Part shown: piece by piece, positions 33,202 through 41,787 of the stretch | Numbering within the stretch: position 1 is the first letter of the stretch | Layout: every line of letters starts with the position of its first letter | From: an uncultured Acidobacteriia bacterium | Lineage (GTDB): Bacteria > Acidobacteriota > Terriglobia > Bryobacterales > Bryobacteraceae | Length of the DNA stretch: 64,000 bases | Reading direction: 5' to 3' | Assembly (NCBI GenBank): GCA_903892565.1 | Contig: CAITIX010000006.1 | Location: 1 to 64,000, forward strand | Program-made: the position numbers and the translations under genes | Notes under the pieces: model-generated | What the model saw: only the letters and a program-made list of their open reading frames with translations | Told to the model about the DNA's origin: nothing | Database searches by the model: none

Positions 33202-34134
33202 CTAGAGGATCTTCTGGATCGCCGCGCGCACATCCTCGTAGGTCATCACTCCGGGATGATAGAGCCGCACAACGCCCAGCTTGTCGATCAACACAAACGT
33301 CGGAATCGTACTCGCGCCGTAGCGGACGAAGTTGGTTTCGTTGACGATGGTCGGCCCTTCCATCAAGCCGCCATAGAGCGATTCGCGCACGTGTTCGATG
33401 TAGGCAAGCTCCACGCCGGGCGTTGCTTCCACACCGCCAGCGGCGTATCCGTACTTCTGTGTCGGGAAAACGATTTTCAATCCCTTCGCCGCAAACTCAG
33501 CCTTGATGCGCGCCAATACCGGGATATCGGTTTTGCAGTCTCCGCACCAGTGCGCCCAAAAGAAGAGCAGCGTCGGTTGTCCCTTGGGGATCGCGAAGCC
33601 GGCAACGGCCGGTGCGGGCTTGCCCTCTAACGTCAGCAGTAAAAGATTTTTGTGGATGCGCGTGCGGATTGACGTCGCGGCGTACATCATCTCCTGTTGT
33701 TCCAGGTAAGAGATCGCTTCGGCGCGGCGTCCTTGCGCGGCCAGCGTATCGGCCTGCACTTCGATGGCGGCACCCAGCGCAATGGGCAGATGCGGTTCGC
33801 GATCCAGCGGACGGCTTTTCAGTAAGGCCGTCGAAAGATCATAGACCTCTTGTGAGAACTGCGCCGCTTGCGCATAGCGGCGGCTGTTGAGCTCCACGCG
33901 CGCCAGCCAGCTTTCCGCTTCCAGGTATTCGGGAGTTGCGCCTCGCACCGAACGATAGGCCTGCAACTGTTGCAGTGCTCCCGCTTCACTGCCTTGCCCC
34001 AACGCAGCTTGTACCGATTCCACGATGCCCATCGGAGCCCGCGCCACTTGCGCAGAACCTGGGATCACGGCGGCGAAAAAGAAAATCGCCTCACCCAAGG
34101 CCAGTCCGATCCAGCGAGAAGAGATTCGCGGCAT
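33202..34134 (-). CDS. Exported thioredoxin-like (TlpA/redoxin) protein with N-terminal helical domain
   Basis: 310 aa. N-terminal signal-like segment (about 10-28), then an all-helical TPR-like region (about 35-170; YLEAESWLARVELNSRRYAQ), then a TlpA-type thioredoxin fold (about 175-305). The active site is CxxC in FFWAHWCGDCKTDIPVL, and the cis-Pro is in STIPTFVLID. It probably acts in periplasmic thiol redox or cytochrome maturation. The fusion to a helical repeat domain is less common. The gene ends 165 bases from the triple terminator, which may also serve the opposite strand weakly. Confidence 0.88.
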   Translation of the reverse strand: MPRISSRWIGLALGEAIFFFAAVIPGSAQVARAPMGIVESVQAALGQGSEAGALQQLQAYRSVRGATPEYLEAESWLARVELNSRRYAQAAQFSQEVYDLSTALLKSRPLDREPHLPIALGAAIEVQADTLAAQGRRAEAISYLEQQEMMYAATSIRTRIHKNLLLLTLEGKPAPAVAGFAIPKGQPTLLFFWAHWCGDCKTDIPVLARIKAEFAAKGLKIVFPTQKYGYAAGGVEATPGVELAYIEHVRESLYGGLMEGPTIVNETNFVRYGASTIPTFVLIDKLGVVRLYHPGVMTYEDVRAAIQKIL

Positions 34135-34147
34135 TACATTCGACGCA

Positions 34148-35032
34148 TTACAGCGGAAGATTTTTCAGATAGGCGCGGAACGCTTCGCCCAGATCGTGAC
34201 GCTTCAGCGCGAACTCCACCGTCGCCTGCAGGAATCCGAGTTTGTCACCCGCGTCGTAGCGCTTTCCTTCAAAGCGATAGCCGTAAATCGGACGGCTGCG
34301 CAGGACGTGCTTCAAGCCATCCGTTAACTGAATCTCGCCACCGCTGCCGGGCTCCACCGCGTCGAGAGACGTGAAGACTTCCGGCGTCAACACGTAGCGC
34401 CCGATAATCGCCAGGTTCGACGGAGCTTCCGAAGCTTTCGGTTTTTCCACCATATTGCGGATGCGATAGAGTCGATCTTTCCCACCGTTGTGTGAAATAG
34501 GTTCGGCATCCACCACGCCGTAGGACGAAATACTGTCGCGCGGCACTTCCATCAGTGCGACCACCGGAGCATTGTAGAACTCGTAAATATCCAGCAGCTG
34601 CCGCAGGCAGGGAGTATCGCCGTCAATGATGTCGTCGGACAGGATCACCGCAAACGGTTCATGCCCGACCAGTTCTTTCGCGCGCAACACGGCATGTCCC
34701 AAGCCAAGCGCTTCTTTCTGCCGGACGTAGGAAACGTCGATCATGTCGGAGATCGCACGAACCGTTGCCAGCAGGTCGCGCTTGTGGCGCGTTTCGAGCA
34801 AGTGCTCCAGTTCGAAGCTGACATCGAAGTGATCTTCAATGGCACTCTTGCCGCGTCCCGTGACGATGATAATATTCTGGACGCCCGATTGCATCGCCTC
34901 TTCGACGCCGTATTGGATCAGCGGCTTGTCGACCACCGGCAGCATCTCTTTCGGCTGCGCCTTGGTAGCCGGAAGAAATCGCGTGCCGAGTCCTGCTGCC
35001 GGGAATACCGCCTTACGAACTTTTGCAATCAT
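34148..35032 (-). CDS. galU: UTP--glucose-1-phosphate uridylyltransferase
   Basis: Makes UDP-glucose from UTP and glucose-1-phosphate, feeding ugd (17.9 kb) and glycan synthesis. 294 aa, the standard GalU length. Motifs: KAVFPAAGLGTRFLPATKAQPKE at the N-terminus (nucleotide-binding and catalytic Lys), PLIQYGVEEA, FAVILSDDIIDG and GKRYDAGDKLGFLQATVEFAL at the C-terminus. The downstream thioredoxin-like gene begins 13 bases after its stop, so they probably share a transcript. Confidence 0.97.
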   Translation of the reverse strand: MIAKVRKAVFPAAGLGTRFLPATKAQPKEMLPVVDKPLIQYGVEEAMQSGVQNIIIVTGRGKSAIEDHFDVSFELEHLLETRHKRDLLATVRAISDMIDVSYVRQKEALGLGHAVLRAKELVGHEPFAVILSDDIIDGDTPCLRQLLDIYEFYNAPVVALMEVPRDSISSYGVVDAEPISHNGGKDRLYRIRNMVEKPKASEAPSNLAIIGRYVLTPEVFTSLDAVEPGSGGEIQLTDGLKHVLRSRPIYGYRFEGKRYDAGDKLGFLQATVEFALKRHDLGEAFRAYLKNLPL

Positions 35033-35107
35033 GCCGTTCCCATTCTATCGGTTGAATAAGGCAAAAGAATATGGCGGCCCACACATGGGGGCCCCGAAGA
35101 CGCCTGT

Positions 35108-36958
35108 TTACGGCGCGAACGCCAGTAAAACATTTCCGGAAATGCCGCCGAAGCGCGAGTATCCCGAATTCACCAGCACCATGCCTCCCACCACCACAGG
35201 CCCAGGGCCATCCATCGACCCGCCGCTGGCTTTCACGCCATTCACCGTGGTGAAAGATCGCACCGTGTTGAAGTCGTACAGGACCTTGCCGTCTTCCGCG
35301 TTGTACGCGCGCAGGTGCCCGTCCATCGATCCCGAGAACACCACGCCCGGGATCGCCGTCACCGCGGAAGATTGCGCGGGACTGCAACCCGACGGCGCGT
35401 CGTCCTTACAAACAATCGGCGGAGCGTACCAAACCTTACTGCCATCGGAGATGCGCAGCGCCGTCAGTCCTCCGCCCTGTTTGGGATCCAGAATGTTGCG
35501 CCGGATATCCAGCGGATCCTTGGGAGGCGTGCGCCCCGGAGACGACGTCGCCGCATACACCTTCTGTCCATCCGTCGCCATGCCCCACTGCACACCCACC
35601 GAGGGCGACGCGCCCGGAAATTGCGTCGCGATGCGGACCTGCCACAGCAGTTCGCCCTTCTTGTCGGGATCAAGCGCATACACCATTCCCGATTTCTGTC
35701 CCGCCAAAAGCACATCGCGCCCGTTCGGCAGCTTCGTGAGAATGGCCGAGGAGCCGAAATCGTAATCGGGTCCGTCTTCCTCGGGGCAGTTTTGTTTGTC
35801 GGTGCCGCAAGAAGAGTTGTAGGCGTCGTTCGGAAACGTCTGCTTCGACCACACCACTTTGCCCGTGGAGATCTGGATCGCCACGACTGCATCCGACATG
35901 TTCGTTGCCGGCGTGGAATAGTTATCGCCCGTGGTGATGTACATCAGCCCGCGCTTTTCATCCAGCGTCGGCGTAGCCCACACACCTGCGCCCGAGGGAC
36001 CGAACGTCGGCGTCCCGCGCTTGGTCTTGCCGGTCTGCTTGGGCGTCTCGGTGACCATGTACGATTTGTAGACTTGCGTGCCATCGCTGATCTTCAGCGC
36101 CATAATGCTGCCGCGGAACGTGCAGCATGGATAGTTCGGATCAAGCGAGCGCGTTTCCTCCCACGACGCGGCGGGAACGTACACCACTCCCTTGTACGCA
36201 ATCGGCGTGGCCGTCAGGCGTGCGGCGTCGTGCTCTTCGATTTTCCGTTTCCAGATTTGCTTGCCGGTCTCCGCCTCCAATCCGTAGAACCAACCGGTCT
36301 GATCGCCGAACAGAAGAGTGTGTTTCTCGCCCTGAGGCACGGAGATCACCGACGAGCGTACAGGTCCGTTTGTCTCGTAGGTCCACTGGATGCAGCCCGT
36401 GTCGGCGCGCAGCGCGTAGATCACGCCGCCGGCGCTGCCCACGAACACTTGTCCATCAATCACGGAAGGTTGCGAGAACGATGTGATGTCACCGTCAAAT
36501 CCAAACGCCCATTTCAGCTTCAGGTTTTTTACTTGATCGATGCTGAGCCCCGCTGCGCTCGCGGTTTGGTAGCGCGCGTTGTTCGCGCCGCTGCTCCATC
36601 CATTCCAGGAGAATTTTGGCGTGTTCGAAACCTTTACACTGCGATCGGAGCAATACGCGCTCGCCGGGAGCGAGATCAAGGGAGCCTTGGTGCCCAGGTA
36701 GGCCGCCACGGCCTCGCGATCCTCGCGCGCCATGGGATAGGCCACCGTCATCATGGCGCCGAAATCCAGCGTCTTCATGATGCGCGCCGCCGGCATCTGC
36801 GTGAGTGACGTGCGCGGAGGAATCCGCGGATTGGTTTGATCGTGACAACCCGCACAGCGCTGCTTATAGACTGCTTCGCCCGAAGGGGCGGCGGTGCCCA
36901 CGGACGCAAATAGTAATGTCAATCCGATGGAAGCCAGGACGAACGACGAGGTACGCAT
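35108..36958 (-). CDS. PQQ-type beta-propeller protein with N-terminal cytochrome c domain (PVA dehydrogenase-like)
   Basis: 616 aa, exported (signal about 1-23). Residues 28-95 form a small cytochrome c domain with haem motif CAGCH. The rest is an eight-bladed PQQ-like propeller with repeated blade motifs such as VIYALRADTGCIQWTYETNG, WFYGLEAETGKQIWKRKI and LRAYNAEDGKVLYDF. This order (haem domain first) matches polyvinyl-alcohol-dehydrogenase-like proteins rather than methanol dehydrogenase. Likely a periplasmic alcohol oxidation enzyme passing electrons to a c-type cytochrome; whether PQQ actually binds is not decidable here. Stand-alone gene. Confidence 0.88.
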   Translation of the reverse strand: MRTSSFVLASIGLTLLFASVGTAAPSGEAVYKQRCAGCHDQTNPRIPPRTSLTQMPAARIMKTLDFGAMMTVAYPMAREDREAVAAYLGTKAPLISLPASAYCSDRSVKVSNTPKFSWNGWSSGANNARYQTASAAGLSIDQVKNLKLKWAFGFDGDITSFSQPSVIDGQVFVGSAGGVIYALRADTGCIQWTYETNGPVRSSVISVPQGEKHTLLFGDQTGWFYGLEAETGKQIWKRKIEEHDAARLTATPIAYKGVVYVPAASWEETRSLDPNYPCCTFRGSIMALKISDGTQVYKSYMVTETPKQTGKTKRGTPTFGPSGAGVWATPTLDEKRGLMYITTGDNYSTPATNMSDAVVAIQISTGKVVWSKQTFPNDAYNSSCGTDKQNCPEEDGPDYDFGSSAILTKLPNGRDVLLAGQKSGMVYALDPDKKGELLWQVRIATQFPGASPSVGVQWGMATDGQKVYAATSSPGRTPPKDPLDIRRNILDPKQGGGLTALRISDGSKVWYAPPIVCKDDAPSGCSPAQSSAVTAIPGVVFSGSMDGHLRAYNAEDGKVLYDFNTVRSFTTVNGVKASGGSMDGPGPVVVGGMVLVNSGYSRFGGISGNVLLAFAP

Positions 36959-37006
36959 GGGCGCAGTCTATCACGCCCGTGCGATCGTCTGCCGAAAACG
37001 GCCATG

Positions 37007-37834
37007 CTATTTTGACGCAGTACTAGCCGGGGCCGGGTCGTCGGGCTTGGCGGGTTCCCCGAGCACACCCTGCTCATTGAGGATGACGATATCCACGCGG
37101 CGATTCCGTGTCCGGCCCTCTTCGGTATCGTTCGAGGCGATGGGCGCCGTATCGGCATAGCCCGCCACCGAAATGTGCCCCTGCGGCACGTTGAAGCGGT
37201 GGGTCAGGATGTCGAGCAAGGCGATGCTGCGCGCGGTGGAGAGCTCCCAATTGCTATGAAAGCGCTTGGTATTAATGCGGCGCGAATCCGTGTGTCCTTC
37301 TAAGCGCACCGGATTGGGGATCTTCGTGATCGCCGCAGCAACTTTGTCCAGGCTCGGCAACGAGTCCGGGGCAATGCCATCTTCGCCGGAGGGAAACAAC
37401 GCCGCTTGCTTGAAACTCACCACCAGGCCACGTTGCTCCATGCTGACCTGAATGCTCCCCGCGTCGATCTCGGTTTTCAATTCCTGCGAAAGCACGTGTA
37501 GCGAGGGCAGCAATGCGACCAGTTTGTCCTCCTTCTTGGGCGGCTCCTCCTTCTTCGGCTCCATACGCTTTTCGCCGCCGGGGCCGTGCATCTGTGCGTT
37601 GCCCTGGCCCACATCGTCTTTCGTTCCGCCCAGCACCTTGGCGATCGCCGTCGTTACCTGATCATGGTCCAACGCGTTCTTGACGGAATCCGATACCTGC
37701 TGGGCCTTGCCCTTATCCGCTTGCGAGCTGGCAAACATCACCACGAAAAACGCGAACAGCAGCGTAATGAAGTCGGCATACGAGACCAGCCAGCGCTCGT
37801 GATTGACGTGCTCCTCGTGCTTCTTGCGGGGCAT
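37007..37834 (-). CDS. motB: Flagellar motor protein MotB
   Basis: Stator subunit that couples ion flow to rotation and anchors to peptidoglycan. 275 aa. N-terminal plug and single transmembrane helix with the essential Asp in SYADFITLLFAFFVVMFASS, then a periplasmic linker and an OmpA-like peptidoglycan-binding domain (about 140-255; RLEGHTDSRRINTKRFHSNWELS). C-terminal Pro/Ala tail. It follows motA by 64 bases in the unit flbD-motA-motB. Confidence 0.94.
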   Translation of the reverse strand: MPRKKHEEHVNHERWLVSYADFITLLFAFFVVMFASSQADKGKAQQVSDSVKNALDHDQVTTAIAKVLGGTKDDVGQGNAQMHGPGGEKRMEPKKEEPPKKEDKLVALLPSLHVLSQELKTEIDAGSIQVSMEQRGLVVSFKQAALFPSGEDGIAPDSLPSLDKVAAAITKIPNPVRLEGHTDSRRINTKRFHSNWELSTARSIALLDILTHRFNVPQGHISVAGYADTAPIASNDTEEGRTRNRRVDIVILNEQGVLGEPAKPDDPAPASTASK

Positions 37835-37898
37835 TCTTGTTCGCCTTCTTCTTGCGATCTACTTCTAAACACCCCGCGTTGGGGTAGCGCGTCCGCCG

Positions 37899-38747
37899 TT
37901 ACGCGTTGGCTTCGGCGGGCGATCCTGCTTCCGCCGAATTCTGTGCGGACGCCGCGCTCTTGTGTGCTGCGGCACCGTGCGTAAATGCATCCAATTTTTG
38001 GCGGATCAATTTTGGATTCAGGCCCTCCACAATGCCGCACACACCCTCCAGAATCAGTTCCAGACGTTGCGTTTCCGTTTTCGCGCGCGCTTTCATCTTC
38101 GCCGCTGCGGGAAGAAAGACCAGGTTAGAGACGGCCACGCCGTAAATCGTCGCCACGAACGCCACCGCGATCCCGTGCCCCACTTCGTCGATGTTCGCCA
38201 GGTTCTTCATCACTTGGATTAATCCCAGTACGGCGCCGATGATGCCGATCGTCGGCGCAAAGCCGCCGGCATTTTCGAAAACCTTGGCCTCGGAATCCGC
38301 GTGATGCTCCAGCATGCCGATTTCGAGCTCCAGCATTTTGCGAATCTCCTGCAGATCCGTACCATCCACCGCCAGGTTTAACGCCTTCCGCAAAAATGGA
38401 TCGTTGATCCCGAGCGCTTCCTGCTCCAATCCCACTAGTCCCTGTTTGCGAGCCTTCGTGGCGTAGCCGATCATCTCTTCAATCAAGTCGTCGTAAGGCG
38501 CCGTGTTATCCATCAGCACGCCGCTGAAGCGTTTTGCGGCGCCCAGCAAAACATGCATCGGAGTGGACACCATCACGGCGCCGAGCGTGCCGCCCAGTAC
38601 AATCATCGCGGCCGTCACCTGCGCGATGTCCTTGATCTTGCCGCCTTCGAGCGTCAGACCACCGATGATGCACCCCAGCGCCACCACGATGCCCGCAATG
38701 CTCGCTAGGTCCGGTTTTGCTCCCGCCTTCTTCGTGTTCTCAGCCAT
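37899..38747 (-). CDS. motA: Flagellar motor stator protein MotA
   Basis: Four-helix stator subunit, 282 aa. Features: LASIAGIVVALGCIIGGLTLEGG at the N-terminus, the cytoplasmic loop, the signature AGGFAPTIGIIGAVLGLIQVM, and the fourth helix GIAVAFVATIYGVAVSNLVFLPAA. A C-terminal Ala/Ser/His-rich extension (about 255-282) is longer than in E. coli. Its ATG overlaps the end of flbD by 8 bases. Confidence 0.95.
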   Translation of the reverse strand: MAENTKKAGAKPDLASIAGIVVALGCIIGGLTLEGGKIKDIAQVTAAMIVLGGTLGAVMVSTPMHVLLGAAKRFSGVLMDNTAPYDDLIEEMIGYATKARKQGLVGLEQEALGINDPFLRKALNLAVDGTDLQEIRKMLELEIGMLEHHADSEAKVFENAGGFAPTIGIIGAVLGLIQVMKNLANIDEVGHGIAVAFVATIYGVAVSNLVFLPAAAKMKARAKTETQRLELILEGVCGIVEGLNPKLIRQKLDAFTHGAAAHKSAASAQNSAEAGSPAEANA

Positions 38748-38967
38748 TTGTGTTTTGAGGTGCCGCGTGAGGTATCGCCTGAGGCATTGTGTGAATGAAT
38801 CGCCGGAAGTCGATCACGCGCTTCACCACTTCCTCCACGCTCTCCAGCACTACAAGCTTCTGCCCGTTCGTCAGACTGATGACCGTATCGGGCGTGGATT
38901 CCATATGCTCGATCAAGTCGGCATTCAGGACCAATGGCAGATGGTTAATGCGAGTCACCTGGATCAT
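38740..38967 (-). CDS. flbD: Flagellar FlbD-family protein
   Basis: 75 aa from the ATG at 38967, which gives the family start MIQVTRINHLPLVLNADLI; the track ORF adds four codons. Also seen: TNGQKLVVLESVEEVVKRVI. Small FlbD (SwrD) proteins sit beside motA in many Gram-positive and acidobacterial flagellar loci and increase stator function. Overlaps motA by 8 bases. Other flagellar genes are not in the window. Confidence 0.9.
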   Translation of the reverse strand: MIQVTRINHLPLVLNADLIEHMESTPDTVISLTNGQKLVVLESVEEVVKRVIDFRRFIHTMPQAIPHAAPQNTNG

Positions 38968-39113
38968 AGGGCGCCGCACGGGTCGGCAATTTCCTTATCG
39001 GACGCTCCCCGTTGGTTATGAGAAAAGCAGGTTTTGAGAAGAACAGATAGGAGAAAAGCAGGGAAGAGAAAGCAGTGCAGAGAAAAGGAGATGCAGCGAA
39101 AAGCGCGCGACGC

Positions 39114-39533
39114 CTACTTCAGCATATCGACGATGGCGCGCAGTTCTTTGCGGATTTCTTCCACCAAAGGCCCAGGGTCGGGAGCGAACAAATCCGCCTG
39201 CTTCTTTTGGGCGGCGGGGCGCAGGCGCTTCGATGACGCGGGCACCACCTGCGGCTTGACGCGATCTTCCAAAAACTTCCGTGCGCCTTCGATCGTAAAA
39301 CGCTGTTCGTAAAGGAGCCGCTTGATTTCCAGTACCAGTTCGACATCCTTGCGGCGGAACAGGCGATGTCCCGTGCCCGACTTCTTCGGGCCCAGCCCCG
39401 GGAACTCGGTTTCCCAAAACCGCAGGACATAGGGCTTGATGCCCGCCAGTCGCGCCACTTCGCCAATCCGGAAATAGAGCTTATCCGGAATTTCCTGCGA
39501 AGGGCCAATCGGGATGTCTTCTTGCGCGTTCAT
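39114..39533 (-). CDS. MerR-family transcriptional regulator
   Basis: 139 aa. N-terminal MerR winged helix: LYFRIGEVARLAGIKPYVLR, FWETEFPGL and a wing with TGHRLFRRKDVELVLEI. A short helical C-terminal part (FTIEGARKFLEDR) and a small tail ending LRAIVDMLK follow; there is no Cys metal-sensing loop, so it is of the short, ligand-unknown type common near flagellar and translation-factor genes in acidobacteria and deltaproteobacteria. It is divergent from rlmB with 84 bases between starts. Confidence 0.92.
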   Translation of the reverse strand: MNAQEDIPIGPSQEIPDKLYFRIGEVARLAGIKPYVLRFWETEFPGLGPKKSGTGHRLFRRKDVELVLEIKRLLYEQRFTIEGARKFLEDRVKPQVVPASSKRLRPAAQKKQADLFAPDPGPLVEEIRKELRAIVDMLK

Positions 39534-39617
39534 CTACAAACCATTCAGCTAGGACTGGGTGTCGCCCACCCATTACGCTACCGCACTATGTAAAGCCGTG
39601 TGCATGGCGTACCCTTA

Positions 39618-40379
39618 ATGATAGTGTCCCCGTTGGTAGGAATCCATCCCGTCCGCGAAGCCCTGCGCGCAGGCCGCGCTCTTGATCGTGTCTTGATTGC
39701 GAAAGGCGCCAAAGGCCCGCGCCTCGATGAACTGGTCGAGCTGTGCCGCGAACGTAAGATCCCCGTGCGCTACGAAGCGCGCGAGCAGCTCGATCGTTAC
39801 GGCAGCGGAGCGCAGCATCAGAACGTGGTGGCTTTCGGTGTCACGGAGCGCCAAGCGTCGCTCGAACAGACCATGGCCACCGGTGGCCTGCACATCGTGC
39901 TCGATGGCGTGGAGGATCCTCACAACCTCGGCGCGATCATCCGCACCGCGCACGCCGCGGGCGCTGCCGCCGTCATCATCCCCGAACGCCGCGCCGCCGG
40001 CGTCACGGAAACTGTCGCGCGCACCTCTGCCGGAGCGCTGGCGTACATTCCCGTGGTCCGCGTGGTGAACACCGGACGCGCGCTCGAACAGTTGAAAGCC
40101 AACGGCTACTGGATCTACGGGCTCGACGAACGCGGCACCGTTACGTATGATCGCGTGGAGTTCACCAAACCGTCGGCCATTGTGCTGGGCGCGGAAGGCA
40201 GCGGCCTCCACGAGCATGTGGCGAAGAAGTGCGACTTTCTGGTGCGCATTCCCATGGCCGGCGAAGCTGGCTCTGGCCAAGGACAATCCGGCAAAGGCCA
40301 ATCTGGCGTGGCTTCTTTGAACGTCAGTGTCGCGGCCGGGGTCGTGCTCTTCGAATGGAAACGCCGCCAAGGCGCTTAA
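39618..40379 (+). CDS. rlmB: 23S rRNA (guanosine-2'-O)-methyltransferase RlmB (SpoU family)
   Basis: SAM-dependent trefoil-knot (SPOUT) methyltransferase, in E. coli modifying G2251 of 23S rRNA. 253 aa from the ATG at 39618, which gives the typical start IVSPLVGIHPVREALRAG. SpoU motifs: LDGVEDPHNLGAIIRTAHAAG (motif 1), IVLGAEGSGL (motif 2) and ASLNVSVAAGVVLFEW (motif 3). Near the C-terminus is a small Ser/Gly/Gln insertion (GSGQGQSGKGQSG) not usual for RlmB. Confidence 0.95.
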   Translation: MIVSPLVGIHPVREALRAGRALDRVLIAKGAKGPRLDELVELCRERKIPVRYEAREQLDRYGSGAQHQNVVAFGVTERQASLEQTMATGGLHIVLDGVEDPHNLGAIIRTAHAAGAAAVIIPERRAAGVTETVARTSAGALAYIPVVRVVNTGRALEQLKANGYWIYGLDERGTVTYDRVEFTKPSAIVLGAEGSGLHEHVAKKCDFLVRIPMAGEAGSGQGQSGKGQSGVASLNVSVAAGVVLFEWKRRQGA

Positions 40380-40428
40380 CCGATAACACAGCACCGAACC
40401 GCGAATGTAAATGAGCGGACAAACGAGA

Positions 40429-41100
40429 TCAGCGTCCCGTCCGCTTCAACTTCGACAAATCCAGCAACGGCGCGCACGCGCCGCCCACGCGCCCCGCTTG
40501 AAACGTCCTGCCATCGGTCATCGCCAGGCTCTGCTCCATGACCTTCGTCAGGATCTTCGTATGCGGAATCGTCACCAAATGTTCGGGGATGGCCCACACG
40601 TCTTCGAACGTCGTCATCCATTTCACAGAACGATCGAAGCGCGCGAGATTCACTGGCTTGGAAAACGCCCGCAGCGATTTCTCGCCGCGCAGGTTGTAAT
40701 AGTCCTCGAAGTAACTCATTGCGAGTTCGCGAATCGTCGCATACACCGGTTCGCGTGAACGCAGTCCCGTATAATCCGATTTCGCGACCGATCCCCAATG
40801 CCCGTTCACACGATAGACCGCTAAGACGTGGTCGGAATCGCGCACGGCTTCTAAATCCAGAAGCAGCGGGGGGAATCCCAAGCGCCGCAGGGCCATCGCT
40901 GCCAGCAACGCGCCTTCCATGCAATGCGCCACACGTTCCTGCAACACTCTGCGAGGCGAATGGCACGTCTCACCGTGAGGCTCTTTGTTGTAGCCGATCT
41001 CCTCGTCGAGAAATTGCTGAATTTTCGCGGGCGAACTCAACTTGCGGAACGCGGCTTGTTCTGAGGCAGTATAGTCAGGCTGCTTGAGATCTTCGGTCAC
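40429..41100 (-). CDS. Transglutaminase-like cysteine-protease-fold protein
   Basis: 223 aa, GTG start. A papain-like core can be read: Cys in VAHCMEGALLAAMALRRLG, His in DSDHVLAVYRVNGHWGSV and Asp in AKSDYTGLRSREPVYATI. This spacing matches transglutaminase-like proteins of unknown role found in soil bacteria. No signal peptide. Stand-alone gene, convergent with rlmB (49 bases apart) and divergent from the small cytochrome gene. Enzymatic activity is inference. Confidence 0.72.
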   Translation of the reverse strand: MTEDLKQPDYTASEQAAFRKLSSPAKIQQFLDEEIGYNKEPHGETCHSPRRVLQERVAHCMEGALLAAMALRRLGFPPLLLDLEAVRDSDHVLAVYRVNGHWGSVAKSDYTGLRSREPVYATIRELAMSYFEDYYNLRGEKSLRAFSKPVNLARFDRSVKWMTTFEDVWAIPEHLVTIPHTKILTKVMEQSLAMTDGRTFQAGRVGGACAPLLDLSKLKRTGR

Positions 41101-41143
41101 ATTTGTCAGACTAGCGTAGTTGGTGGGGCGGCCTTTAGGCTGC

Positions 41144-41161
41144 GGCAGGCTTCAGCCTGCC
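41144..41161. repeat. REP-like palindrome GGCAGGCTTCAGCCTGCC
   Basis: Perfect palindrome-like hairpin with 8-bp arms (GGCAGGCT / AGCCTGCC) around TC, in the divergent intergenic region before the small cytochrome gene. A motif of this kind is familiar to me as an interspersed extragenic palindrome in soil bacteria; only one copy is in this window. Confidence 0.6.
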
Positions 41162-41189
41162 CGTCACTCACAGAGGAGAGGTTTCGATC

Positions 41190-41600
41190 ATGACCCTGGC
41201 ACGATTTGCTTTTTTCGCCGCGATGGCCGCGGGCTGCACGGTGGCCTCGGCCCAGTCGCTCGACTTCGACTATTACAAGACCAAGGTCGAACCCATCTTC
41301 TCCAAACATCGTGAAGGACACGCGCGCTGCGTGGTGTGCCATTCGCAATCGAGCAATTCGTTCCGCTTGGCCGAGTGGGGTCCCGATACCACGGCCTTCA
41401 CCGAAGAACAATCGCGCGCCAACTTTGCGGTGATCTCGAAGCTCGTCAATAAGAATGACGCAGACAAGAGCGTACTGCTGCTGCATCCTCTGTCGAAAGA
41501 CGCTGGCGGACACGAGTTCCACAGCGGCGGTCGCCAGTTCGAGTCGAAGGACGATCCCGATTGGAAGACGCTGCAGGCTTGGGTGAAGGGCGCGAAATAG
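41190..41600 (+). CDS. Small exported c-type cytochrome-like protein
   Basis: 136 aa with a clear signal peptide (RFAFFAAMAAGCTVASAQS). One haem-attachment motif CVVCH lies near residue 48 in the context FSKHREGHARCVVCHS; downstream LLLHPLSKDAGGHEFHSG and a final WVKGA follow the pattern of single-haem domains found in Planctomycetes and Acidobacteria. It may pass electrons in the periplasm. A GAGGAG ribosome-binding site lies upstream. It is convergent with the YVTN propeller gene, with an inverted pair of interspersed repeats between them. Confidence 0.8.
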   Translation: MTLARFAFFAAMAAGCTVASAQSLDFDYYKTKVEPIFSKHREGHARCVVCHSQSSNSFRLAEWGPDTTAFTEEQSRANFAVISKLVNKNDADKSVLLLHPLSKDAGGHEFHSGGRQFESKDDPDWKTLQAWVKGAK

Positions 41601-41630
41601 CGCCGCGAGCGTGTTCCGAGTGCAGCCAAC

Positions 41631-41660
41631 AGCAGATTCCTCACTGCGTTCGGAATGACC
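41631..41660 (-). repeat. Interspersed repeat arm (GGTCATTCCGAACGCAGTGA type)
   Basis: Read on the minus strand this is GGTCATTCCGAACGCAGTGA followed by GGAATCTGCT. It is an inverted, imperfect copy of the element at 41723-41760. Such elements of the GTCATTCCGA...GGAATCTGCT type are abundant between acidobacterial genes in my experience. It lies in a convergent intergenic gap. Confidence 0.7.
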
Positions 41661-41722
41661 GGGCGCGACAGAAATAGAGAAAGCTGAGGACGCTCTCTAC
41701 GCTATTCAAACGCTAAACGCCG

Positions 41723-41760
41723 GGTCATCCCGAACCGCGAAGCGCGTGAGGGATCTGCTT
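41723..41760 (+). repeat. Interspersed repeat arm (GGTCATCCCGAACCGCGAAG type)
   Basis: GGTCATCCCGAACCGCGAAG followed by CGCGTGAGGGATCTGCTT and a T run. Inverted mate of the element at 41631-41660, with an internal CGCGAAGCGCG hairpin. The pair could fold as a long transcript hairpin and serve as a bidirectional terminator. Confidence 0.7.
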
Positions 41761-41787
41761 TTTTGAGCGAAAACTTCCGGTAGAAAG

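Noticed and set aside
33097-33630. 177-aa plus-strand ORF over the thioredoxin-like gene
   Set aside because: Mostly antisense to the WCGDC thioredoxin domain; no domain of its own.
35315-36808. 497-aa plus-strand ORF opposite the PQQ propeller gene
   Set aside because: Arg/His-rich antisense frame with no motifs; the minus strand carries the haem motif and propeller repeats.
41198-41212. Sigma-54 -24/-12-like TGGCACGATTTGC
   Set aside because: Spacing between GG and GC is two bases too short and it lies inside the cytochrome signal-peptide coding region.
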